Shown: piece by piece, positions 7,011-12,562 of the stretch
Numbering within the stretch: position 1 is the stretch's first letter
How the letters are laid out: every line of letters starts with the position of its first letter
Source: an uncultured Collinsella sp.
GTDB taxonomy: Bacteria; Actinomycetota; Coriobacteriia; Coriobacteriales; Coriobacteriaceae
NCBI GenBank assembly: GCA_958421035.1
Contig: CATZKS010000049.1
Coordinates: 1-14,522, forward strand
Direction: 5' to 3'
Length of the DNA stretch: 14,522 nucleotides
Program-made: the position numbers and the translations under genes
The notes under the pieces: generated by a model
Told to the model about the DNA's origin: nothing
Databases searched by the model: none
The model's input: the letters and a program-made list of their open reading frames with translations, nothing else

Positions 7011-7054
7011 CCTGCCAAAAAGGGACAGGTTTATTTTGGTAGGTTTTATCTGGG
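7011..7054. repeat. 44-nt hairpin repeat, copy 2, in the HAD gene leader
   Basis: It matches 4877-4920 at 40 of 44 positions, with arms CCTGCCAAAA and TTTTGGTAGG (one G-T pair) and the same TTTTATCTGGG tail. Its edge lies almost against the HAD ribosome-binding site, so in the mRNA the hairpin stands directly upstream of it and could influence translation. Confidence 0.75.
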
Positions 7055-7088
7055 ATTTGCGACGCGACAGACACGCCCTCCCCAGAGC

Positions 7089-7120
7089 AAAAAAGGGGAT
7101 GGGGCGCAAACCCCATCCCC
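7089..7120 (-). terminator. Intrinsic terminator of the PTS-deglycase operon
   Basis: On the minus strand GGGGATGGGG and CCCCATCCCC form a perfect 10-bp stem around a 6-nt loop, followed directly by six T residues (7089-7094). It begins 34 nt past the SIS2 stop codon. This is a textbook rho-independent terminator and marks the operon end. Confidence 0.93.
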
Positions 7121-7154
7121 TCTCAATCAACCCGTAAGGTCTACTTACTTGTGA

Positions 7155-8138
7155 TTAGTAGGAAAGCTTCCACATGTAGCGACGCATGGTCAGCGGGTGC
7201 TGACGGGCCTCGGCGATCTGGTTGCCGTACTCGCGCATAACGGCGAGGTGCAGCAGCGGGTTGAAGTAGGTGACGACGCTCGCGGGCACGGCGTCGGCCA
7301 GGCCGTAGTCCTTGGAGTCGATCAGAGCGACCTTGGCGCCCATGCGCTCAAGGAAGGTGAGGGCGCGGGCGTCCATCGGACGGGTGGCGCCATCGGACAT
7401 GAAGAAGACGTAGGGCTTACCCTCGGTGGAAACCTCGAACGGGCCGTGGAAGTACTCGCCGGTGTTGTAGGCGGCGGCGTCGATCCACTGCATCTCGGTG
7501 AACAGGAAGGCGGCGTGAGAATAAGCCATCTTCTCGGAGGCACCGGAAGCCATGAAGTAGATCATCTTGTCGTCCTTGAAGTCCTCGGCGAACTTCTTGG
7601 CGAGCTTCTTGCAGTGCTGAGCGGCGTTCTCGCAGAGATCGAAGACGTTGGTGAGGCCGGTGATCATGTCCTCGTAGTGGTCATAGCCCTCGGTCTGCTG
7701 AAGGATCTCGACAGCAAGAGCGATGGCATAGCCGGGCTTCTCGCACTTGGCAGCGTAGTTGGCGTGGAAGCCGTGAACGATGACGTGGTCGGCGTCGACG
7801 GTCAGAGCGGAGCCAGCCTTGTTGGTGAGGGAGACGACCGGGCAGTTGTGCTTCTTGGCGGTCTTGTTGGCCTCGACGGTCTCGGGCGTGGAGCCACCGA
7901 GAGAGCAGGTGATCACGAAGGTGTGCTCGTTGACCCAGGAAGGCGTGTCGTAGTTGAACTCGTTAGCGGTGAAGATCTGAACGTTCAGCTTGTCCGTGTT
8001 GTTGGCCAGGAAGTACTTGGCGGGGTAAAGGTCGGACATGGAAGCACCGCAGCCGACGAAGGCGACGCTGTGGATCTCGTGGTTGGACAGGACGTCAGCG
8101 ACGATCTGCTTAGGGAGGTTAAGGTCGATCTCGTACAT
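7155..8138 (-). CDS. SIS-domain deglycase, FrlB-type (SIS2), last gene of the PTS operon
   Basis: 327 residues from the ATG at 8138. AAAGGA is 9 nt upstream; an ATG three codons earlier touches that site and is unlikely, and longer in-frame starts lack one. FVGCGASMSDLYPAKYF (27-43) and TCSLGGSTPETVEA (77-90) are the SIS substrate loops. Glu215 (EMQW) and His231 (EYFHGPFE) keep the 16-residue spacing of the FraB catalytic pair. The C-terminus is RRYMWKLSY, nearly as in SIS3. Its position behind EIIAB-EIIC-EIID implies that it acts on the phosphorylated product of that transporter, giving a sugar 6-phosphate and an amino acid. Salmonella gfr operons likewise join a mannose-family PTS to such deglycases. 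Fructoselysine or glucoselysine 6-phosphate are leading guesses. Confidence 0.9.
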   Translation of the reverse strand: MYEIDLNLPKQIVADVLSNHEIHSVAFVGCGASMSDLYPAKYFLANNTDKLNVQIFTANEFNYDTPSWVNEHTFVITCSLGGSTPETVEANKTAKKHNCPVVSLTNKAGSALTVDADHVIVHGFHANYAAKCEKPGYAIALAVEILQQTEGYDHYEDMITGLTNVFDLCENAAQHCKKLAKKFAEDFKDDKMIYFMASGASEKMAYSHAAFLFTEMQWIDAAAYNTGEYFHGPFEVSTEGKPYVFFMSDGATRPMDARALTFLERMGAKVALIDSKDYGLADAVPASVVTYFNPLLHLAVMREYGNQIAEARQHPLTMRRYMWKLSY

Positions 8139-8228
8139 CTGACACATTCCTTTCGATTTTTGCGGCGCCACATTGCCGAGCGCTCGCAGGGTTACCGTGG
8201 TTTGGACCGAGTCGCCGGCCCGTTGAGG

Positions 8229-8259
8229 ATGTGTCAAAGGAACTGTCCCTTTGACACAT
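8229..8259 (-). promoter_or_regulatory. 12-bp perfect hairpin in the SIS2 leader
   Basis: ATGTGTCAAAGG (8229-8240) and CCTTTGACACAT (8248-8259) pair perfectly around a 7-nt loop, about 90 nt before the SIS2 start. Part of the arm, ATGTGTCA, is repeated at the SIS2 ribosome site (8140-8150 on the plus strand reads TGACACATTCC), so an alternative pairing that hides the ribosome site is possible. Confidence 0.5.
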
Positions 8260-8271
8260 TTAGGGATGGAA

Positions 8272-8302
8272 GCCTGCCTGGGGTATGGGATGCCAGGCAG
8301 GC
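8272..8302 (-). terminator. Intercistronic hairpin between EIID and SIS2
   Basis: GCCTGCCTGG (8272-8281) and CCAGGCAGGC (8293-8302) form a perfect 10-bp GC-rich stem with an 11-nt loop, about 35 nt past the EIID stop codon. The downstream minus-strand sequence, TTCCATCC, is not a U-run. It more likely acts as a partial terminator or an mRNA 3'-end stabiliser, lowering SIS2 relative to the PTS genes. Confidence 0.55.
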
Positions 8303-8336
8303 CCCCGGGGGAAAGCGGTTAAGCGCTTGGTCGCGA

Positions 8337-9170
8337 CTAGGCCAGGATGCCGGCCGCGGAGAGGGCGATGCCGCCCACGATGGCGATCACGAGAAGCCAA
8401 CCGGTGTTGACGTTCTTCTTGATGAGCCAGTACATAAGGCCGGTGAGGCCAAGGGAGATCATCTGGGGCATCATGCCGTCCAGGATGTCCTGGATAACGA
8501 CGGTGCCCTCAGCGAACTGCAGCGGGGTGGTGGCGCCAATCAGCGTAGCGATCATGCCGCCCACGGACATAAGGCCCACGATGCCGCAGACATACATGAG
8601 CTTCTCCATGAGGTCGCCGCCCTGAAGCTTGCTCAGGTACTCGTGGCCGCCCTGATATCCCATCTTGGCTGCGAACCAGGTGATCAGCACAGAGGGGACG
8701 ATGGAGATGAGCATGGCCAGGATCGGGCCCATGATGGAGCCCTGCTGAGCCAGCTGAACGCCCAGGCCAAAGGCGATAACGCGGATGGTGCCCTGGAAGA
8801 AGGAGTCACCGATGCCGGAAAGCGGACCCATGAGGGAGGTCTTGACCGCGTTGATCGAATCGGGATCGAAGTTCTCGGGATCCTTGGCGTACTCCTCCTC
8901 CATGGAGGCGGTGAGGCCTAGGATGAAAGCGCTCGTCTGCGGGGTGCAGTTGTAGAACGCCATGTGACGGTGGTAAGCCTCTTTCTTAGCAGCGAGCTGC
9001 TTGGGGTCGGACTCATCCGGATAGAGGCGATCGAGCGTGGGAACCATACCGTAGAGGAAGCCCATGTTCATCTGACGCTCGTAGTTCCAAGAGGCCTGGA
9101 TGGCCCAGGAGCGCCAGAAGAACTGGCTGACCTTCTTGTTCAGGGACACGTCCTTGGTTGCGGTTGCCAT
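8337..9170 (-). CDS. PTS mannose-family transporter subunit IID
   Basis: 277 residues, usual for EIID. The ATG at 9170 has AAGGAGG 8 nt upstream, and that site overlaps the end of the EIIC gene; longer in-frame starts would overlap EIIC and add unrelated residues. Family features: FFWRSWAIQASWNYERQMN (17-35), a soluble region with NCTPQTSAFILGLTASMEEE (74-93, one residue group of the cytoplasmic part), LMGPLSGIGDSFFQG (113-127), and C-terminal hydrophobic helices (about 128-170, 190-212, 235-277). With EIIC it forms the membrane channel that takes up a sugar-like substrate, phosphorylated by EIIB. It starts 13 bp after EIIC; SIS2 follows after a 198-bp hairpin-rich gap. Confidence 0.96.
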   Translation of the reverse strand: MATATKDVSLNKKVSQFFWRSWAIQASWNYERQMNMGFLYGMVPTLDRLYPDESDPKQLAAKKEAYHRHMAFYNCTPQTSAFILGLTASMEEEYAKDPENFDPDSINAVKTSLMGPLSGIGDSFFQGTIRVIAFGLGVQLAQQGSIMGPILAMLISIVPSVLITWFAAKMGYQGGHEYLSKLQGGDLMEKLMYVCGIVGLMSVGGMIATLIGATTPLQFAEGTVVIQDILDGMMPQMISLGLTGLMYWLIKKNVNTGWLLVIAIVGGIALSAAGILA

Positions 9171-9183
9171 AGTGTGTTCCTCC

Positions 9184-9978
9184 TTAGTCTTCGTCGTCTT
9201 CGAGCGGATCGTAGTCGGAATCGACACCGGCGGCTGCATGGGAACCGTTGAACTTGAAGCCCATGAAGACGACAGCCAGGCACACACCGATCAGAGCGAC
9301 CGCGATGACGGACAGGTTGAGGTAAGCGGCGAGCAGGAAACCGATGAACAGGAACGGAGTCATACCCTTCTTGATCATCATGGTGAGCAGCAGGGCCAAG
9401 CCGTAGGCGGTCATGATCTTGGTCGAAACGTTAAGACCAGTGGACAGCCACTCGGGAACCATGTTGACGATGGCCTGAACCAGGTCGGTGCCAACAAAGA
9501 CGGCGAGGAAGATCGGCAGGAAGTACATGACGGCGTACAGACCGGAGCCGGCGCAGATGTGCATACGGTAGGCGGTCTTGAACTTTCCGTTATCGATCGC
9601 GCTATCTGCCACATGGGTGAGGGCGGCGATGATGGAACGGAACACGATGCCGAGGAGCTGACCCAGGACGGCGACCGGGATGGCGATCGTCATGGCGGTC
9701 TCGGCGGAAGCATCGGTCAGGCACGCAAAGGCAGCGGCCACGATGCCGCCCAGGACCATATCGGGCGGAACGGCGGCGCCGACCTGCACCAGGCCCATGG
9801 ACACGAGCTCGACGGCGGCACCGACGGCAAGGCCGGTGGGCACATCGCCCAGCAGCAGACCGACGAGCGTGGCGCCAACGAGGGGCTGCTCGAAGTTAAG
9901 ACGACCGAGCAGGCGGGAGTCCCACATGCAGAACACGCCGACGAGGCCGACGAGCACCGCACTGATGAACGTATTCAT
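9184..9978 (-). CDS. PTS mannose-family transporter subunit IIC
   Basis: 264 residues. The ATG at 9978 has AAAGGAG just upstream. Mostly hydrophobic, with the EIIC signatures QPLVGATLVGLLLGD (31-45), GAAVELVSMGLVQVGAAVPPD (53-73, the conserved re-entrant region) and later membrane segments at about 143-165, 190-207 and 210-240. A short acidic tail, DSDYDPLEDDED, closes the protein. It forms the inner-membrane substrate path together with EIID. It lies 36 bp downstream of EIIAB and 13 bp upstream of EIID in the same operon. The family transports mannose, fructose, sorbose, hexosamines and, in the Gfr branch, glycated amino acids; specificity cannot be read from the sequence by eye. Confidence 0.95.
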   Translation of the reverse strand: MNTFISAVLVGLVGVFCMWDSRLLGRLNFEQPLVGATLVGLLLGDVPTGLAVGAAVELVSMGLVQVGAAVPPDMVLGGIVAAAFACLTDASAETAMTIAIPVAVLGQLLGIVFRSIIAALTHVADSAIDNGKFKTAYRMHICAGSGLYAVMYFLPIFLAVFVGTDLVQAIVNMVPEWLSTGLNVSTKIMTAYGLALLLTMMIKKGMTPFLFIGFLLAAYLNLSVIAVALIGVCLAVVFMGFKFNGSHAAAGVDSDYDPLEDDED

Positions 9979-10014
9979 ACCCTTCTCCTTTCAGTCAGGC
10001 AAAAGCCTGGTTGA

Positions 10015-10938
10015 TTACAGCTTGGCGTCGATGTCGACGCTCTGATACGTAGGGGTCTGCTGGACATAGAGCTTGATGCCCATGTCGAGCAGCTGGTTGA
10101 CGTCGGCCTTCTGGGTGGCGTCGAGGAAGACGGAGCTGTCCTTGCCGCCGACCTGATCGGCACCGTCGTGGTTGGCGGTGGCGCCCAGGTTGATGGCGTC
10201 GAGCTTGTAGCCCTGGCAGAACTGCAGCATCTCGGCGGTGTTGCCAAAGACGAACATGACGCGCTCGCCGAGGGTGTTGAGCTTGTCCATCTTGGCGAGG
10301 GCACGCTCGACGGTGAAGACGTTCAGGCGCACGCCCTGGGGCTTGGCCAGCTTAAGAGCGCCCTTCTTGATGTCATCGTTGGCGGCAGCGTTGTCGACGA
10401 CGATGATGCGCTCGGCCTGAACCTTGGTGGTCCAGGTAAAGACGACCTGACCGTGCAGCAGACGGTAGTCAAGACGTGCGAGAACGATCTTGGCGGGACC
10501 GGAGCTGTGACGGGGCGCCTTGGCCTTCTTGGCGGGAGCCGCGGCGGCCTCGACCGGTGCGTTGGGGTTGGTCAGACCGGTGCGGGCCTCGTTGATGAGG
10601 GCCGCGAGCTCGGCGCCCTTGACGGGGACGGGGCTCATAGCGAGCGTGAGCGCCAGCGGGATGTTGAAACCGCTGACAACCGTGAACTTCGTGCCGTTCT
10701 TGGAAAGCTCGACCATGTTGTTGTTGACCGAGCTGCCGAGCATATCGGTCAGCACATAGACGGTGTCGTCCGCGTTGAACGCGGCGATCATAGCCTCAAC
10801 CTTATTGGTGATGGGCTCCTTGTCGTCACGAGCAAGCGACACGACGTGGACGTTCGACACGTCGCCGAGAACCATCTCGAGCGTGTCTTTGGCGCCTGCG
10901 GCCAGGCCGCCATGAGATGCGAGAATGATCTGATTCAT
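10015..10938 (-). CDS. PTS mannose-family fused IIA-IIB protein
   Basis: 307 residues, two domains. EIIA (about 1-125) starts MNQIILASHGG, with His9 as the phosphate acceptor from HPr. An Ala/Pro/Lys-rich flexible linker (about 127-148) leads to EIIB (about 149-307), whose RLDYRLLHGQV motif holds the second phosphohistidine, His162. Phosphate passes HPr to His9 to His162 to the incoming substrate. The usual motif is RxDxRLxHGQV, so both active sites look intact. It is a cytoplasmic protein bound to EIIC/EIID. The start has a strong AAGGAGGAGG site. It is the first gene of the operon, and the promoter carries an ACGT-N5-ACGT operator candidate. Salmonella gfr operons have separate IIA and IIB; here they are fused, as in E. 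coli ManX. Confidence 0.96.
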   Translation of the reverse strand: MNQIILASHGGLAAGAKDTLEMVLGDVSNVHVVSLARDDKEPITNKVEAMIAAFNADDTVYVLTDMLGSSVNNNMVELSKNGTKFTVVSGFNIPLALTLAMSPVPVKGAELAALINEARTGLTNPNAPVEAAAAPAKKAKAPRHSSGPAKIVLARLDYRLLHGQVVFTWTTKVQAERIIVVDNAAANDDIKKGALKLAKPQGVRLNVFTVERALAKMDKLNTLGERVMFVFGNTAEMLQFCQGYKLDAINLGATANHDGADQVGGKDSSVFLDATQKADVNQLLDMGIKLYVQQTPTYQSVDIDAKL

Positions 10939-10964
10939 CTTGCCTCCTCCTTTTCGTTATGGTC

Positions 10965-10983
10965 ATTATAACGTCTTATACGT
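10965..10983 (-). promoter_or_regulatory. PTS operon promoter with ACGT-N5-ACGT operator candidate
   Basis: A perfect -10 TATAAT (10965-10970, minus strand) is directly preceded by ACGTATAAGACGT (10971-10983), which differs from the site at GntR2 at two of 13 positions. The site fills the spacer where RNA polymerase contacts the promoter, a classic repressor position, 33-45 bp before the EIIAB start. No good -35 hexamer is visible. Confidence 0.65.
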
Positions 10984-11121
10984 TGCTTATATTGCTAATT
11001 AGTATAAAGACCGTTCGCGGGTGAAAATCGACCGTTGACGGGTTTAACGTACTTGAAACGTTTGGGCCGGGTAGGCCGGCGCTGGCTGGATAACCCCAGG
11101 TCAGACGCCGCGCACAATCCT

Positions 11122-12204
11122 CTATCGCACGAAGTACCAGGGGCTTTCCTGCACGGTGGGCTCCAGCGCGATGCCGGTGCGCTCGCGGAACAGATCCATG
11201 TCCTGCGATTTCTCCGTCCACCACGCGTTGGGCTTAAAGGTCATGCTCTCAACGATATGGCCGACAAAGGCACTGTTGCGCAGCTTGGAGAAGTTGGTGT
11301 TCATAATCAGGATGGACGCGAGCACCAGCACGATGCCCAGGACCTTGATTGCGCCGGCGGGCTCGGCGTAGATGCCAATACCGACCAGAACGGTCGCCAC
11401 GGTTTCGAACGAAGCCACGACCGGCACCTTCGACGTCTCAAGATCCATCGAAAGGCCCTGCATATAGAAGATGTACGCAAGAGCCGTCGGAATAAAGCCA
11501 AAGCCTGCGAACAGCAGAATGAGCTGCGGAGACATTGCCGCGGCCACATCGGACCACGGAGCCGAAAGCGCCGCCATAAAGCATCCGCCAAAGACAAAAC
11601 CCCAAAACGTTACGGCCAGTGGATGGAGTGTCTTGGTAGCCATACGGCTAAACACCGCCAGCAGCGCACCGCAAAGTCCGGCGATCACACCCGACGCGAC
11701 GCCCCAAGCCGAGAAATGGAAGCCAGACAGGTCACCGCTCGTCACCGCGAGCACACAACCCACAATGTTAAAGACGATGGCGACGAGTTTGTTGGAGGTC
11801 ACGTCCTCGCGATAAAGCACGCGGCCGAGCATGACGCCAAACACCGGCGAGGTATAGAGCAGCACCGAGGCCGTTGACATGCCCACCTCGCCCATGCACT
11901 CGTAATAGCAGGTGTTGGCGACGGCCAAACCGACGATACCGACAAGCGCGCAGGGAACAAGCTCTTTAGGACTTGCCTTGAACAGTGCCAGGGGACCCGA
12001 TGCTTTTCCCTCACGAGCACCTCCCTGGCAACCCATGAACGCCAAGACCGGAGCCATTAAGACGGCACCCGACAACAGGCGAAAGGCCGCCATGCTCTGG
12101 GACGAAACGCCCATGGCCGAGATGCCGTTTACAAAGATTCCGATGCTGCCCCACATAAGCGCGGCGACCAGCACCAGCACATAGCCCAGATTGCTTTTCT
12201 TCAA
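11122..12204 (-). CDS. DMT-superfamily (EamA) permease
   Basis: 360 residues from a TTG start at 12204, chosen because GAGGAGG lies 5 nt before it; an in-frame ATG at 12240 has no ribosome site and would almost touch the operator. About ten hydrophobic helices in two EamA repeats (about 7-155 and 165-303): the first begins GYVLVLVAALMWGSIGIF and has AVANTCYYECMGEVGMSTASVLLYTSP (94-120); the second has FGFIPTALAYIFYMQGL and VPVVASFETVATVLVG. An unusual soluble tail of about 55 residues (305-360) follows the last helix. EamA proteins move amino acids, nucleosides or sugars, often outward. Sharing the PTS-type operator, it might export the amino acid freed by deglycation or bring in a related substrate; both are inference. 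Confidence 0.87.
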   Translation of the reverse strand: MKKSNLGYVLVLVAALMWGSIGIFVNGISAMGVSSQSMAAFRLLSGAVLMAPVLAFMGCQGGAREGKASGPLALFKASPKELVPCALVGIVGLAVANTCYYECMGEVGMSTASVLLYTSPVFGVMLGRVLYREDVTSNKLVAIVFNIVGCVLAVTSGDLSGFHFSAWGVASGVIAGLCGALLAVFSRMATKTLHPLAVTFWGFVFGGCFMAALSAPWSDVAAAMSPQLILLFAGFGFIPTALAYIFYMQGLSMDLETSKVPVVASFETVATVLVGIGIYAEPAGAIKVLGIVLVLASILIMNTNFSKLRNSAFVGHIVESMTFKPNAWWTEKSQDMDLFRERTGIALEPTVQESPWYFVR

Positions 12205-12243
12205 CGCAGCCTCCTCGGTATTGTTTCCAATATGTTTCACACT

Positions 12244-12256
12244 ACGTTATAGTCGT
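12244..12256 (-). promoter_or_regulatory. ACGT-N5-ACGT-like operator candidate at the EamA gene
   Basis: On the minus strand ACGACTATAACGT matches the GntR2 site (ACGTATATAACGT) at 11 of 13 positions. It lies 40-52 bp before the TTG start, the same distance as at GntR2 and the PTS operon. A possible -35 TTGAAA is at 12267-12272; the -10 is ambiguous (TATAAC, 15-bp spacing). Confidence 0.5.
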
Positions 12257-12324
12257 TATATACATTTTTCAAGACACAAATCGCCGAACGGAAAAATCTG
12301 CTCGCCCACATAGTCATTGGGTAC

Positions 12325-12446
12325 TCATTGGGGACGTTCTTAAATGACTAGTCGTTGGGGACGTTCCTGAATGACTACTCATTTAAGTACGTCCCCAACG
12401 ACTAGGACTGCCCCCAACTGCTGGCAGAAAAGGAACGTCCCCAAAT
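12325..12446. repeat. GGGGACGTT repeat cluster with strong hairpin
   Basis: Two direct copies of a unit TTGGGGACGTTCnTnAATGACTA begin at about 12328 and 12355. An inverted copy at 12381-12405 pairs with 12348-12372 (22 of 25 positions), and a partial inverted core, GGAACGTCCCC, is at 12432-12442. A related 29-mer is at 3842-3870. It lies in the 358-bp gap between SIS3 and EamA, in which I see no gene. Confidence 0.7.
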
Positions 12447-12460
12447 GCCACCATGAATTC

Positions 12461-12527
12461 AGTTGCGGTGAAATAGTTCCTGAATAGAGGCTTCAGGCCC
12501 CCAAACAGGAACTATTCCACCGCAACT
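12461..12527. repeat. 22-bp inverted repeat between SIS3 and EamA
   Basis: Arms 12461-12482 and 12506-12527 are reverse complements at 21 of 22 positions, with a 23-nt loop. Each arm includes GTTGCGGTG or its partner CACCGCAAC, and GGAACTATT in the other. It starts 36 nt past the SIS3 stop codon. It could help end that transcript, but it has no U-run and looks more like an independent palindromic element. Confidence 0.7.
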
Positions 12528-12562
12528 TATGAGGACATCGAGCTGTTAGGCTGCTCCATCCC

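Noticed and set aside
6996..7130. 45-codon N-terminal extension of the HAD gene
   Set aside because: It reads through the hairpin repeat and into the terminator; the HAD fold begins at the ATG at 6995, which has a strong ribosome site.
8139..8237. 33-codon N-terminal extension of SIS2
   Set aside because: No ribosome site upstream; the extension has no similarity to SIS1 or SIS3, and AAAGGA is well placed for the ATG at 8138.
7197..8921. 574-codon open frame on the plus strand opposite SIS2 and EIID
   Set aside because: It spans two well-supported genes and their gap; the product is Gly/Val/Asp-rich low complexity with no domain and no ribosome site.
9171..9287. 39-codon N-terminal extension of EIID
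   Set aside because: It would overlap the end of EIIC; the ATG at 9170 has AAGGAGG at 8 nt and starts where the family starts.
12241..12562. Search for a small gene in the SIS3-EamA gap
   Set aside because: Only repeats are present; the short frames have no ribosome site and run through the inverted repeats.
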